Positions 15,458 to 24,519 of a DNA stretch of 26,566 nt are shown one piece after another (within the stretch, counting starts at the first letter, position 1; each line of letters opens with the position of its first letter). The position numbers and the translations under genes were made by a program. The stretch is from an uncultured Sphingomonadaceae bacterium (lineage in GTDB: Bacteria > Pseudomonadota > Alphaproteobacteria > Sphingomonadales > Sphingomonadaceae). The notes beneath the pieces were generated by a model that saw only the letters and a program-made list of their open reading frames with translations, was not told the origin of the DNA and searched no databases. The stretch is taken from assembly GCA_937996655.1 (NCBI GenBank), contig CALKUK010000022.1, forward strand, positions 1-26,566. Direction: 5' to 3'.

Positions 15458-16317
15458 GTGCCAAGGACAGCCAAAACCGCCTCGGCCGCGGCCTCGCGGC
15501 GCTTCTCGGGGAAGTGGCACCGAAAAACCCCCAGCCCACAGCCTTCGGCATCACGGAAATTGCCGTCGAATTCCTTGAACCCGGCCCCTATCAGCCCCGC
15601 GGGACGATGGAACCTGCAGCATTGGACGAACTGACAGTATCGATCCGGGCACGTGGGATCCTCCAACCTATTCTCGCCCGGCCCCACCCCACCAAACCCG
15701 GCCACTATCAAATCATCGCCGGTGAGCGCCGCTGGCGCGCTGCCCAACGGGCCGGGCTGCATGAAATACCTGCCCTCATCCGCCCGCTCGATGAAGCAGC
15801 CGCCATGGCCGCCGCACTGGTCGAAAACCTGCAGCGCCAAGACCTCAACGCCATTGAAGAAGCAGAGGGTTACCGCCGCCTTATTGACGAATTCGGCCTC
15901 ACCCAGGACGCCTTGGGCCAGGCTGTCGGCAAATCGCGCAGCCACGTGGCGAACACATTGCGCCTGATAAACCTACCGCCAACCGTCCAGGCGGAAGTCC
16001 GCAACGGCGCCCTCTCTGCCGGCCACGCCCGCGCACTGCTGGCCCATCCGGACCCGGCCAAAGCCGCATTGGCGGTCATTCATCGCGGGCTCAACGTCCG
16101 GCAAACCGAAGCACTTACCGCCGCGCCGCCCGAACCTGCCGCAACCCGCCAGCCACGCATGCAGGACCCTGACACCGCAGCACTCGAGCGCAGCCTCTCC
16201 GAACATCTGGGTCTCAAGGTCGAAATCACCTTCAACGGCGCCAGTGGAGCCCTCAGGATACGGTATCGCAACCTCGATCAACTTGACGGCCTCGTCACCC
16301 TTCTGACCCGCGATTGA
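15454..16317 (+). CDS. parB: chromosome partitioning protein ParB (Spo0J), CTP-dependent clamp
   Basis: ParB of 287 residues that binds parS, clamps DNA using CTP and stimulates ParA. Order of parts: the short N-terminal segment RLGRGLAALLGE (the ParA-contacting region in the family), the CTP-binding domain with YQPRG and GERRWRA (90-96), the ENLQRQDLNAIEEA motif (124-137), a helix-turn-helix around 148-172 (LTQDALGQAVGKSRSHVANTLR is its core, residues 149-170), then a C-terminal dimerisation domain. The ATG overlaps the parA stop. The stop is 19 bp from the convergent holA stop, and no terminator is visible in that gap. Confidence 0.97.
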   Translation: MSAKDSQNRLGRGLAALLGEVAPKNPQPTAFGITEIAVEFLEPGPYQPRGTMEPAALDELTVSIRARGILQPILARPHPTKPGHYQIIAGERRWRAAQRAGLHEIPALIRPLDEAAAMAAALVENLQRQDLNAIEEAEGYRRLIDEFGLTQDALGQAVGKSRSHVANTLRLINLPPTVQAEVRNGALSAGHARALLAHPDPAKAALAVIHRGLNVRQTEALTAAPPEPAATRQPRMQDPDTAALERSLSEHLGLKVEITFNGASGALRIRYRNLDQLDGLVTLLTRD

Positions 16318-16336
16318 CCGATCCCGCCGGTGCCCT

Positions 16337-17347
16337 CTACCGCCGCCTGGCGACTGCGCTTCGCTGCGCCAACCCGATCACCGCGCTGCGGCAAATCGTC
16401 TCCGAAGGCGTACCTGTTCGCTTGCAGGCCCGTTCGGCCTCCCAGAACCGCTGACACGCTTGGCTGATGGCCGCCTCCGACCATAGCCCAAGCGCCTGCA
16501 CGAACTGACCCTCACGACGAAAATACAGCGGCGGCCGTATCGCCTTCATGGCCTCCAATGCGCTCAGCCCCGTCGCCATCGCCCCTCGCGCTCTCTGCAG
16601 CCGCTGCAAATGCAGCAACCCGGCACGCAAAACCCCCACCGCGGCCGCACCCTCAGCCATCGCAAGTTCCAAAGCACGATCCGCCCCTGCGACATCGCCG
16701 GATGTCGCAGCAAACAACGCATCATCCAGCGAAAGCCCGGCGAGATCCCCAACGCATAATTGCGCCATCTCAAGATCAATTCTCCCGCCATCGCCCGCAT
16801 ACAGCGCCACTTTCTCGATCTCGGACCGTGTAACGGCCAGATCAGCCCCCAGGTGCGCCGCAAGCCAACTCAATGCGTCCGCATCAACATTCACGCCCGC
16901 CGCACTCAAAATCGCTCGAATTTCCTGCTCCAGCATCCTGCCTTCGAGCGGATAACATGCGATCGCCACCGCCTGGTTGGCCTTCTCAACCAGGGTGCGT
17001 AGCTTCCCCTTTCCAAGTCCCGGCGCTTCGAGCACAAGAAGCCCCTCCGCCTTGCCCGACAGCACCTTCTCGACCACCACATTTGCGCCATCGCTCACAT
17101 CGCGCACGCGAACAACCCGGCGCCCCCCCGTCAACGACATCGAAGCGACTTCCTCAGGAACCGCTCCCATGGTCTCCCGATCAAGTTCGACCACCCGAAA
17201 CGGATCATCCGCCGACCCCGTGACGGCAACAACGAGCCGCTTTGCCCGCTCCCGGATCAGCCCCACATCCTCCCCATGCAACAGCACCACCTGCACAGCT
17301 CCGGGGTCGCGTAGAAACCCTTCGACCTGCCGCGTATCGAGCTTCAT
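16337..17347 (-). CDS. holA: DNA polymerase III subunit delta
   Basis: Clamp-loader subunit of 336 residues that opens the beta clamp. The start is ATG 17347 (MKLDTRQVEGFLRDP), which matches the usual alphaproteobacterial HolA beginning. Upstream codons in the frame lie inside lptE and would add an unlike 39 residues. Visible family features: VVLLHGEDVGLIRERAKRL near the N-terminus, LLVLEAPGLGKGKLRTLVEK, and the central helical block ending in DLAGLSLDDALFAATSGDV. It starts four bases after the lptE stop, so the pair is cotranscribed with leuS. It is convergent with parB. Confidence 0.93.
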   Translation of the reverse strand: MKLDTRQVEGFLRDPGAVQVVLLHGEDVGLIRERAKRLVVAVTGSADDPFRVVELDRETMGAVPEEVASMSLTGGRRVVRVRDVSDGANVVVEKVLSGKAEGLLVLEAPGLGKGKLRTLVEKANQAVAIACYPLEGRMLEQEIRAILSAAGVNVDADALSWLAAHLGADLAVTRSEIEKVALYAGDGGRIDLEMAQLCVGDLAGLSLDDALFAATSGDVAGADRALELAMAEGAAAVGVLRAGLLHLQRLQRARGAMATGLSALEAMKAIRPPLYFRREGQFVQALGLWSEAAISQACQRFWEAERACKRTGTPSETICRSAVIGLAQRSAVARRR

Positions 17348-17351
17348 GCCC

Positions 17352-17909
17352 TCAGCCGGCGACCGCGTGCCGGTTGAACCAGGCCGCAAGTTGCAACGTG
17401 ATCTGGTCAGCCACCGCCCCCGCCAACCGGCGCTGAACGGCCTCGCTCTGCATATCCGCGGCAAAAAATTGCTGGTCGTAGTAATTCAGGCCGTCCATCA
17501 CACGCACCACGCCACTCGCCAGCGTCTTGCGTTGGGAGTCCCGACTGACGAGCGACCAGTTGCCTGTTCCAACCAGCCGCAGCCGGCTCGGGATCGACGT
17601 ATTCTGATCGATATTCAACGCCTCGCCTGCCAAACTGAATTGCGCGGTCAGATCATAGAGCTTCGCAGCGCCACCCCCGGCCCGATCAAGGCGGGTCTGC
17701 AGTGCCTGACGAAGCAATTGCCCGCCCCGCTCGGGCATGAGCGCCACAGCGGTATTGGCCAACCCCTGCTCCGCAGGGCCCGCCATCCCATCAGAACGGG
17801 TCGCATAGACCGGCTGCCACCCACATCGCGCGAGCAGCAACAGGCCCACACCCAGCATTCCGCGCCGGGTCCAGGCGGGCGCCCTTGTGTCGCTATCCCG
17901 CGATGACAA
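17352..17909 (-). CDS. lptE: LPS-assembly lipoprotein LptE-like
   Basis: Outer-membrane component of 185 residues that by family plugs the LptD barrel and helps export lipopolysaccharide. The chosen start is TTG 17909, overlapping the leuS end by 17 bases; it keeps the TRRG n-region before the hydrophobic stretch MLGVGLLLLARCGWQPVY. ATG 17858 is possible but would leave no positive charge. The lipobox is odd: it reads LLARC, with Arg where Gly, Ala or Ser is expected just before the Cys. CGWQPVY after the hydrophobic core, and the position between leuS and holA, are the main grounds for the LptE call, as the family is weakly conserved. Confidence 0.82.
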   Translation of the reverse strand: MSSRDSDTRAPAWTRRGMLGVGLLLLARCGWQPVYATRSDGMAGPAEQGLANTAVALMPERGGQLLRQALQTRLDRAGGGAAKLYDLTAQFSLAGEALNIDQNTSIPSRLRLVGTGNWSLVSRDSQRKTLASGVVRVMDGLNYYDQQFFAADMQSEAVQRRLAGAVADQITLQLAAWFNRHAVAG

Positions 17910-20538
17910 AATTCACGATCCTGTTGGGAACATAAACCCGCTTGATGATCCGCTTGCCCTCCAACAGCCGAGCCACATTGGTCTCGGCCGCCGCCGCAGC
18001 CAGAACATCCTCTTCCGCGCTGCCCGGCGGCAACGAAATCGTTCCCCGCAACTTGCCCAGAACCTGCACCGCGATCGTCACCGCCTCTGCCAGGGCAAGA
18101 GCCGCATCGGCCTCGGGCCAGGGAAGCTCCGCGACGATCCCACCGCAGCCCGGATACAGCCGTGCATAAACCTCTTCCGCCAAATGCGGCATCATCGGCG
18201 CCACCAACCGCGCCGCCATCTCCACGGCCTCGCGCCGCGCCCAATCCAGCCCATCAACGTCCGCGCCAGAAGCGGCCTTCTCCGCATCCGCGATGGCGTT
18301 GGACAACTCATAGATCCGCGCCACGGCAACATTGAACGCGAACCCCTCGAGCGCTTCCGTCACCGTCTGGATCGCCCGATGTGTCGCCCGTCGCAAGGTG
18401 CGGGCCGCTGTCCCGAATGACTCCGGTGCCGCACCGGCAGCCAACCCGGCAGCATTCTCCGCCAGACGGAACAACCGCTGCGTGAAGCGATAAGCACCCA
18501 CCACGCCCGATTCCGTCCACTCCATGTCCCGCTCCGGCGGGTTGTCGGAGAGAATGAACCAGCGCGCGGTATCGGCCCCATAACGTGAAATGATCGCCCC
18601 GGGATCAACCGTGTTCCGCTTCGACTTCGACATCGCTTCGACACGGCCCACCGTCACGGCCTCACCGGTCTCCCGATGAACAGCCGTACCGTCGGCGCGC
18701 TTCTCGATCTCCTCGGGATAGAGCCACGCCCCGCTTCCGCCGGTGCCAAGCTTGTAGCTCTCATGGGTGACCATGCCCTGGGTGAACAATCCGGCAAATG
18801 GCTCATCCACCCCCATATGACCGGTCTTGGCCATCGCACGCGAGAAGAACCGCGAGTAGAGCAGATGTAAAATCGCGTGCTCGATACCGCCGATATACTG
18901 ATCGACCGGCATCCAGTGATCCACCGCCGCCCGATCCACCGGTGCGGCCGAACCCGGGCTACAGAACCGCGCAAAATACCACGAGCTGTCCACAAAGGTA
19001 TCAAACGTGTCCGTCTCCCGCCGCGCCGCCTGGCCACACGCCGGGCACTTCACGTGCTTCCACGTCGGATGGTGATCGAGCGGGTTGCCCGGCCGATCGA
19101 ACGTCACGTCATCGGGCAGGCGGATCGGCAGATCCGCATCCGGCACAGGCACGACGCCACACGCCTCGCAATGAATCACAGGGATCGGGCAGCCCCAATA
19201 CCGCTGCCGGCTCACACCCCAATCCCGCAACCGCCAGTTCACCACGCCCTGCCCGACGCCCCGCCCCTCAAGCTCGGCGATCACCGCCCGCTTGGCAGCC
19301 TCCGGCGCCTGCAGCCCATCAAGGAAACCCGAATTGAAAATCACCCCAGCGCCATCAACCGCCTTGGTGCCGATGGTGAACGTGGCAGCATCTTCACCAC
19401 CCGGCAGCACCACCGGCAGCACCGACAGATCATATTTGCGGGCAAAATCCAGGTCACGCTGATCATGTGCGGGACAGCCAAAAATCGCACCCGTGCCATA
19501 TTCCATAAGTACGAAATTCGCGATCCAAACCGGGAATGTCACATCCGGAATGAACGGATGTTTGACACGAAAACCCGCGTCAAACCCGCGCTTTTCCATC
19601 GTTTCGATAACGGCCTCGCTCGTCCCCATGCGCCGGCACTCGGCCACGAACGCCGCCGCCGCCGGATTGGCGGCCGAAACCGCCTCCGCAAGCGGATGCT
19701 CCGGCGCAATCGCCAGGAACGACATGCCGAACAGCGTATCAGGCCGCGTCGTATAAACCTCGACGTCCGAAATCGCTCCCGCCGGCGCCGCCAGATCAAA
19801 CCGCAGCCGCGCCCCCTCGCTCCGGCCGATCCAATTGGCCTGCATCAGCCGCACCCGCTCCGGCCACCGCTCCAGACCATCCAACGCCACCAACAACTCC
19901 GGCGCATAATCGGTGATCTTCAGCACCCACTGCGACAACAGCTTCTTCTCGACCAGCGCACCGGACCGCCAGCCTCGCCCGTCGATCACCTGTTCATTGG
20001 CCAGCACGGTGCCATCGACGGGGTCCCAGTTCACCCAACTCTCGCGCCGCGCCACCAGGCCTGCCTGCAAGAAGTCCAGGAACAACTTCTGCTGGTGCCC
20101 GTAATAAGCTGGATCGCAGGTCGCAAACTCGCGTGTCCAATCAAGGGACAACCCCATGCGCTGCAATTCAGCGCGCATGTTGGCGATATTCTCCCACGTC
20201 CATTTTGCCGGATGTGTCTTGCGTTCCCGCGCCGCATTTTCAGCCGGAAGCCCGAATGCATCCCACCCCATGGGATGCATCACCGAAAATCCACGCGCCC
20301 GCTTGTAGCGTGCCACCACATCGCCCAGCGTGTAGTTCCGCACATGGCCCATGTGGATCTTCCCGCTTGGATAGGGGAACATCTCGAGCACGTAATACTT
20401 GGGCTTGCCGTCAGTCGGCACATCCGCAACACGGAACACCCCGCGCGCATCCCACTCCGCCTGCCAGCGCGGCTCAGCACGGGCAAAATCAAACCGCGGC
20501 TCAACCGCCGCAGGCATATCACCAACAGAAACGCTCAT
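17893..20538 (-). CDS. leuS: leucyl-tRNA synthetase
   Basis: Class I aminoacyl-tRNA synthetase of 881 residues, full length. The HIGH motif is HMGH at 62-65 within MFPYPSGKIHMGHVRNY. The KMSKS motif is MSKSK at 636-640 with Ala rather than Lys before it (AMSKSKRNTVDP). The CP1 editing domain includes VEVYTTRPDTLFGMSFLAIA, the T-rich editing site. The zinc-type knuckle CEACGVVP and CPACGQAARRETDTFD is also present, followed by DSSWYFARF. The ATG at 20538 begins a typical N-terminus (PRFDFARAEPRWQAEWDARG). It is followed directly by lptE, with overlap, and then holA. Confidence 0.98.
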   Translation of the reverse strand: MSVSVGDMPAAVEPRFDFARAEPRWQAEWDARGVFRVADVPTDGKPKYYVLEMFPYPSGKIHMGHVRNYTLGDVVARYKRARGFSVMHPMGWDAFGLPAENAARERKTHPAKWTWENIANMRAELQRMGLSLDWTREFATCDPAYYGHQQKLFLDFLQAGLVARRESWVNWDPVDGTVLANEQVIDGRGWRSGALVEKKLLSQWVLKITDYAPELLVALDGLERWPERVRLMQANWIGRSEGARLRFDLAAPAGAISDVEVYTTRPDTLFGMSFLAIAPEHPLAEAVSAANPAAAAFVAECRRMGTSEAVIETMEKRGFDAGFRVKHPFIPDVTFPVWIANFVLMEYGTGAIFGCPAHDQRDLDFARKYDLSVLPVVLPGGEDAATFTIGTKAVDGAGVIFNSGFLDGLQAPEAAKRAVIAELEGRGVGQGVVNWRLRDWGVSRQRYWGCPIPVIHCEACGVVPVPDADLPIRLPDDVTFDRPGNPLDHHPTWKHVKCPACGQAARRETDTFDTFVDSSWYFARFCSPGSAAPVDRAAVDHWMPVDQYIGGIEHAILHLLYSRFFSRAMAKTGHMGVDEPFAGLFTQGMVTHESYKLGTGGSGAWLYPEEIEKRADGTAVHRETGEAVTVGRVEAMSKSKRNTVDPGAIISRYGADTARWFILSDNPPERDMEWTESGVVGAYRFTQRLFRLAENAAGLAAGAAPESFGTAARTLRRATHRAIQTVTEALEGFAFNVAVARIYELSNAIADAEKAASGADVDGLDWARREAVEMAARLVAPMMPHLAEEVYARLYPGCGGIVAELPWPEADAALALAEAVTIAVQVLGKLRGTISLPPGSAEEDVLAAAAAETNVARLLEGKRIIKRVYVPNRIVNFVIAG

Positions 20539-20659
20539 GAAACTCTCACGCCCAACCGATCCTGCCGCATGTATCGGCCAGAATCAGCCCAACAGCAAGA
20601 CGAAGCGGACCAAGCTCTGAACGCCCCAATACCGCGACACCGCCTAAAGCCTGATAATC

Positions 20660-20684
20660 TTTGGCGGACTCGCCGAAAAGTCCG
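20660..20684 (+). repeat. dispersed intergenic repeat, copy B (partial)
   Basis: TTTGGCGG, ACT, CGCCGAAAAGTCCG: hairpin 1 of the repeat family seen at 3543 and 25886. Hairpin 2 and the AAACAAAGAG spacer are missing. It lies ten bases beyond the DUF3576 stop, where on the minus strand it could also act as a weak transcription stop. Confidence 0.6.
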
Positions 20685-20693
20685 GTTCGGGCT

Positions 20694-21221
20694 CTAACTC
20701 CCCGAAACCTCGGCACGAAGTTCACGCGCCCGCGCCAAAATCTTGTTCTCCATCTCCGTCACTGTCGACGGGCTCACCTGTGAGTCAACCCACTGGTTGC
20801 CCTGCAACACCTGGCGATGGATCGACACTTTCAAACCATCGGCCCTGAGCTGCCGGGTCAAAATATATGCCGTCGCCTTGAACCGCTCGCCTGGAGCCGG
20901 CTGATACCAGTCAGTGATGATCACGCCGCCAAACGGGTCCGCCGATGCCAAAGGCATGAAGGCCAAAGTATCGAGGGAACTGCGCCACAGGAACGCATTC
21001 ACACCAATCCCGGTATTGGCCGTATCAACCGCATTCTTCTTGCCGCCGATAGTGAAACCCTCGTCGCCGAGTACGCTCGCGCTGTGCTTCATCCGGTAGT
21101 CAAGAAGATCGTCGTTGTCCGTCGCCTTGGTCTTGATGCCGCCACATCCCGCGAGCAGCACAAGGCCGGAAGCGGCGATGAAGGTCAGTCCGGAACGCAG
21201 GAAAGCTGCACGCATCGGCAT
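20694..21221 (-). CDS. DUF3576 domain lipoprotein
   Basis: Predicted lipoprotein of 175 residues, function unknown. The start at ATG 21221 gives MPMRAAFLRSGLTF, then a hydrophobic stretch ending in LVLLAGC, a good lipobox. ATG 21263 is in frame but adds a polar tail before the signal. The mature protein contains the DUF3576 pattern: GIGVNAFLWRSSLDTLAFMP, ADPFGGVIITDWY, RFKATAYILTRQLRADGLKV and VDSQVSP. Proteins of this kind lie next to leuS in many alphaproteobacteria, and a role in the cell envelope is inferred only from that and from the lipobox. The gap of 155 bp before leuS holds a partial repeat. Confidence 0.88.
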   Translation of the reverse strand: MPMRAAFLRSGLTFIAASGLVLLAGCGGIKTKATDNDDLLDYRMKHSASVLGDEGFTIGGKKNAVDTANTGIGVNAFLWRSSLDTLAFMPLASADPFGGVIITDWYQPAPGERFKATAYILTRQLRADGLKVSIHRQVLQGNQWVDSQVSPSTVTEMENKILARARELRAEVSGS

Positions 21222-21338
21222 GGAAAAATCCGTCTCAGGAGAAGCGGCGCGGGACCGCGGCACTTGCTTCTACACTGCCCCCGGGCGCACGCCAAGAAGA
21301 GTGCATCAGCCGCATCGCCGACAAACCTGCAACACAAC

Positions 21339-21368
21339 AAAAAAGTGGCGGGACCGAGGCCCCGCCAC
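21339..21368 (-). terminator. rho-independent terminator after porin copy 1
   Basis: On the minus strand GTGGCGGG pairs with CCCGCCAC (21361-21368 with 21345-21352), an 8-bp perfect stem with an 8-base loop, followed by six Ts (21339-21344 on plus are As). It lies 27 bases beyond the porin stop. Confidence 0.9.
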
Positions 21369-21395
21369 CCTTCATCTGGACCTGTCGGGCCAGAC

Positions 21396-22733
21396 TTACC
21401 AGCGCCAGAGGCCAGTCAGCATGACCATCGAGGTCGTGATCTTGTTGTTGTTGGCGGCCGAGCCGAGGCCACCGTCAACAAAGTTCACGCCAGCCTGCTT
21501 CCGCGAACCCCAGAGGTATTCAAGGAACACGTCGAAGCCGGTCACGACGTTGTACTGGCCACCCAGAGCGAAGCCGCGCTCCTGGCGGTTACCCGTGCCG
21601 GCGTTCGAGCCCTGCGAGTCGAACTGGTACCAAGACGTGCCGACCGTGTAGGGGCCAGTGCTGTACTGAGTCCCAACAACCCAAGCCAGACCGTCCTTCT
21701 TGCGGCCCGAAGCGAGCTGCACGCGGGTCGCGGCAGCGCCGTTCATCGTGCCGGTGCTGACATGGCCGAACACCGAAGCGCCCATGTAGGTCAGCGAGAC
21801 GCCGCCGTCCATGACGCTCAGACCCTTCACGCTGGTCACGCCGGACGGGAGCGCAGCGCCCGAGGTCGGCTTCACAACGTCGGAGCCGAGGTAGCCAGCC
21901 ATCGCGTCCACGGCCACCGGGCCGAGGTTACCCTGCCAGCGCGCCGCAACTTCGAAGATGTTCTTCGGACGAACGGTGTCGGTCGCAGAGGTCGAAGTGA
22001 TCTGCGACGGGTTACCCGTGGCCGACGCGGTGCCGCTGCCGTTGGCGTTCAGAGCAGCGTTCGACGGAGCGAAGCTCGCGCCAAGCTGCAGACCGCCCCA
22101 CGACGGCGAGACCCACACGGCCTTGTTGGTCACATATTCGCCGCCAGCGGCGAGGAAGCCCCAGCCAATGCAGCCAGCGCCAACAAAGGCGCAAGCGTCG
22201 CCGTTCCACGCGCCGGTCGAGAAGGCTTCACCCGTGGTGATGCCGCCGCCCGTGAACAGGGAGATCGGGCCGTCGCCCTGGCCGATGCGAACGATACCCC
22301 AGCTGTCGCCGCCGAGGTAGCCATATGCACGACGGGTCGACCAGGTCGACGCGAACGAGCCGCCAGAGGTCGAGGTCGAACCGACGTTGCTCTGGAAGTT
22401 CGTGCGCATTTCCGACTTGGCACCGTAGATCATGCCATTGGTCAGCTTGCCATCGAAGCCGAAATACAGACGGAAGTAGCCGTCCATGCCGGCAGTCGCG
22501 TTCTTCGAGCCATTGACGGCCGACTTGTCGGGGCCAGACTGCGAGTAGGCAGCGTCAATCGCGACGAGGCCGCCCATGTGAACGATGATCTTGCCGGGTT
22601 CCGGCTTGGTTTGAGTGGTGCCGAACGCCGACGCGTTACGGCTCGGATCGGAAGGTGCGAACGTTGCAGCCTGGGCCGACGAAGCGGCGACAAGGCCGAG
22701 CAGGGCCGCCGAAGCGAGAAGATAGTTGCGCAT
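21396..22733 (-). CDS. outer-membrane porin, copy 1
   Basis: Predicted beta-barrel porin of 445 residues. ATG 22733 follows GGAGGACTTA and starts a clear signal peptide, MRNYLLASAALLGLVAASSAQA, cleaved before ATFAPSD. The mature protein has the alternating aromatic and small-residue strands of a barrel (YFRLYFGFDGKL, GYLGGDSWGIVRIGQGDGP, GFDVFLEYLWG) and ends with an aromatic residue (LTGLWRW). The segment GDGPISLFTGG after GIVRIGQ is like the loop-3 entry of general porins. It passes small hydrophilic solutes; specificity is unknown. It is a tandem duplicate of the gene at 23030-24367, of the same length and differing at about a dozen residues, all near the ends. Bases 21551-22491 show no difference from the partner. 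Confidence 0.88.
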   Translation of the reverse strand: MRNYLLASAALLGLVAASSAQAATFAPSDPSRNASAFGTTQTKPEPGKIIVHMGGLVAIDAAYSQSGPDKSAVNGSKNATAGMDGYFRLYFGFDGKLTNGMIYGAKSEMRTNFQSNVGSTSTSGGSFASTWSTRRAYGYLGGDSWGIVRIGQGDGPISLFTGGGITTGEAFSTGAWNGDACAFVGAGCIGWGFLAAGGEYVTNKAVWVSPSWGGLQLGASFAPSNAALNANGSGTASATGNPSQITSTSATDTVRPKNIFEVAARWQGNLGPVAVDAMAGYLGSDVVKPTSGAALPSGVTSVKGLSVMDGGVSLTYMGASVFGHVSTGTMNGAAATRVQLASGRKKDGLAWVVGTQYSTGPYTVGTSWYQFDSQGSNAGTGNRQERGFALGGQYNVVTGFDVFLEYLWGSRKQAGVNFVDGGLGSAANNNKITTSMVMLTGLWRW

Positions 22734-22880
22734 TAAGTCCTCCATGTTTGCAGGCTCCGCGCAACCCTACAGCACTCCGCCCCGGTCCCCCGCGACAAAG
22801 CCCCATAAGGTGAGGCGCCAAACCTGTCCCCGCTAATGGACGGACTCAGCCTTACCAGCAACCACCTGTGAAGGATAAAA

Positions 22881-22914
22881 TGGCATTTTCAGCACACTGT
22901 GGTATTTTAGACAC
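22881..22914 (-). promoter_or_regulatory. conserved block upstream of porin copy 1
   Basis: This stretch matches the one at 24520-24555 ahead of copy 2 (shared TGGCATTT, ACACTGTGG, then ATT and ACAC). In both it lies about 150 bases before the porin start, within otherwise diverged leader sequence. On the minus strand it contains AATACCA and AATGCCA about two helical turns apart. A promoter or regulator site is inferred; I could not assign clear -35 and -10 boxes. Confidence 0.45.
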
Positions 22915-22973
22915 GCATTTGTGTCACACCACTATTCGAACCGCTCCGCTTTGCAAAAGACAACCTGTTGGCG

Positions 22974-23003
22974 AAAAGGTGGCGGGGCAAACACCCCGCC
23001 ACC
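22974..23003 (-). terminator. rho-independent terminator after porin copy 2
   Basis: On the minus strand GGTGGCGGGG pairs with CCCCGCCACC (plus 22994-23003 with 22978-22987), a 10-bp perfect stem with a 6-base loop, followed by four Ts. It lies 27 bases beyond the stop and is homologous to the terminator of copy 1, so each copy ends its own transcript. Confidence 0.88.
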
Positions 23004-23029
23004 CTTCATCTGGACCTATCGGGCCAGAC

Positions 23030-24367
23030 TTACCAGCGCCAGAGGCCGGTCAGAATGACCATCGAGGTCGTGACCTTGTTGTTGTTGGCGGCCGAACCGA
23101 GGCCACCGTCAACAAAGTTCACGCCAGCCTGCTTCTTCGAGCCCCAGAGGTATTCGAGGAACACGTCGAAGCCGGTCACGACGGTGTACTGGCCACCCAG
23201 AGCGAAGCCGCGCTCCTGGCGGTTACCCGTGCCGGCGTTCGAGCCCTGCGAGTCGAACTGGTACCAAGACGTGCCGACCGTGTAGGGGCCAGTGCTGTAC
23301 TGAGTCCCAACAACCCAAGCCAGACCGTCCTTCTTGCGGCCCGAAGCGAGCTGCACGCGGGTCGCGGCAGCGCCGTTCATCGTGCCGGTGCTGACATGGC
23401 CGAACACCGAAGCGCCCATGTAGGTCAGCGAGACGCCGCCGTCCATGACGCTCAGACCCTTCACGCTGGTCACGCCGGACGGGAGCGCAGCGCCCGAGGT
23501 CGGCTTCACAACGTCGGAGCCGAGGTAGCCAGCCATCGCGTCCACGGCCACCGGGCCGAGGTTACCCTGCCAGCGCGCCGCAACTTCGAAGATGTTCTTC
23601 GGACGAACGGTGTCGGTCGCAGAGGTCGAAGTGATCTGCGACGGGTTACCCGTGGCCGACGCGGTGCCGCTGCCGTTGGCGTTCAGAGCAGCGTTCGACG
23701 GAGCGAAGCTCGCGCCAAGCTGCAGACCGCCCCACGACGGCGAGACCCACACGGCCTTGTTGGTCACATATTCGCCGCCAGCGGCGAGGAAGCCCCAGCC
23801 AATGCAGCCAGCGCCAACAAAGGCGCAAGCGTCGCCGTTCCACGCGCCGGTCGAGAAGGCTTCACCCGTGGTGATGCCGCCGCCCGTGAACAGGGAGATC
23901 GGGCCGTCGCCCTGGCCGATGCGAACGATACCCCAGCTGTCGCCGCCGAGGTAGCCATATGCACGACGGGTCGACCAGGTCGACGCGAACGAGCCGCCAG
24001 AGGTCGAGGTCGAACCGACGTTGCTCTGGAAGTTCGTGCGCATTTCCGACTTGGCACCGTAGATCATGCCATTGGTCAGCTTGCCATCGAAGCCGAAATA
24101 CAGACGGAAGTAGCCGTCCATGCCGACGGTCGAGTTCTTCGAGCCGTTGATGGCCGAACGGTCAGGACCCGAGCTCGAATAGGCAGCGTCAACCGCGACG
24201 AGGCCGCCCATGTGAACGATGATCTTGCCGGGTTCCGGCTTGGTCTGGGGAGCGCCGAACGCCGAAGCATTGCGGCTCGGGTCAGACGGAGCGAACGTAG
24301 CGGCCTGAGCCGACGTCGCGGCAACGAGGCCCAGCAGGGCCGCCGAAGCGAGAAGATAGTTGCGCAT
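23030..24367 (-). CDS. outer-membrane porin, copy 2
   Basis: Predicted porin of 445 residues, tandem partner of copy 1. ATG 24367 sits behind AAGGAGGATTAT, a strong ribosome site. The signal peptide is MRNYLLASAALLGLVAATSAQA. Differences from copy 1 cluster in the N-terminal 80 residues (for example VAVDAAYSSSGPDRSAING against VAIDAAYSQSGPDKSAVNG) and the last 60 (QYTVV against QYNVV, GSKKQ against GSRKQ). The middle is identical. Translation is open upstream to 24544, but that part overlaps the leader and the conserved block, so it is not coding. The gene has its own upstream block and terminator, so the pair looks independently transcribed rather than an operon. Confidence 0.88.
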   Translation of the reverse strand: MRNYLLASAALLGLVAATSAQAATFAPSDPSRNASAFGAPQTKPEPGKIIVHMGGLVAVDAAYSSSGPDRSAINGSKNSTVGMDGYFRLYFGFDGKLTNGMIYGAKSEMRTNFQSNVGSTSTSGGSFASTWSTRRAYGYLGGDSWGIVRIGQGDGPISLFTGGGITTGEAFSTGAWNGDACAFVGAGCIGWGFLAAGGEYVTNKAVWVSPSWGGLQLGASFAPSNAALNANGSGTASATGNPSQITSTSATDTVRPKNIFEVAARWQGNLGPVAVDAMAGYLGSDVVKPTSGAALPSGVTSVKGLSVMDGGVSLTYMGASVFGHVSTGTMNGAAATRVQLASGRKKDGLAWVVGTQYSTGPYTVGTSWYQFDSQGSNAGTGNRQERGFALGGQYTVVTGFDVFLEYLWGSKKQAGVNFVDGGLGSAANNNKVTTSMVILTGLWRW

Positions 24368-24519
24368 ATAATCCTCCTTGTTTGCAGGCCCCGCCCCGTT
24401 CCCACAGCACTCTGCCCCGGTTTCCCGCGACAGAGCCCCAAAACGGGTGGGGCAGCCAAGCCTGGAAATACTATTGGCCGGACTATGCCCGGCCCGCAAT
24501 CGCTCAAAGGGGGCCAGGA

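Noticed and set aside
16318..16336. Bidirectional terminator between parB and holA
   Set aside because: The 19-base gap has no stem with a T-tract; any terminator must lie inside the genes or be Rho-dependent.
19046..19060. CTTCACGTGCTTCC as a third parS
   Set aside because: Only the inner TTCACGTG matches; the right half breaks the palindrome, and it is in leuS coding sequence.
18877..20697. Plus-strand open frame of 606 codons
   Set aside because: Antisense to leuS, rich in Arg, His and Pro; a codon-bias shadow.
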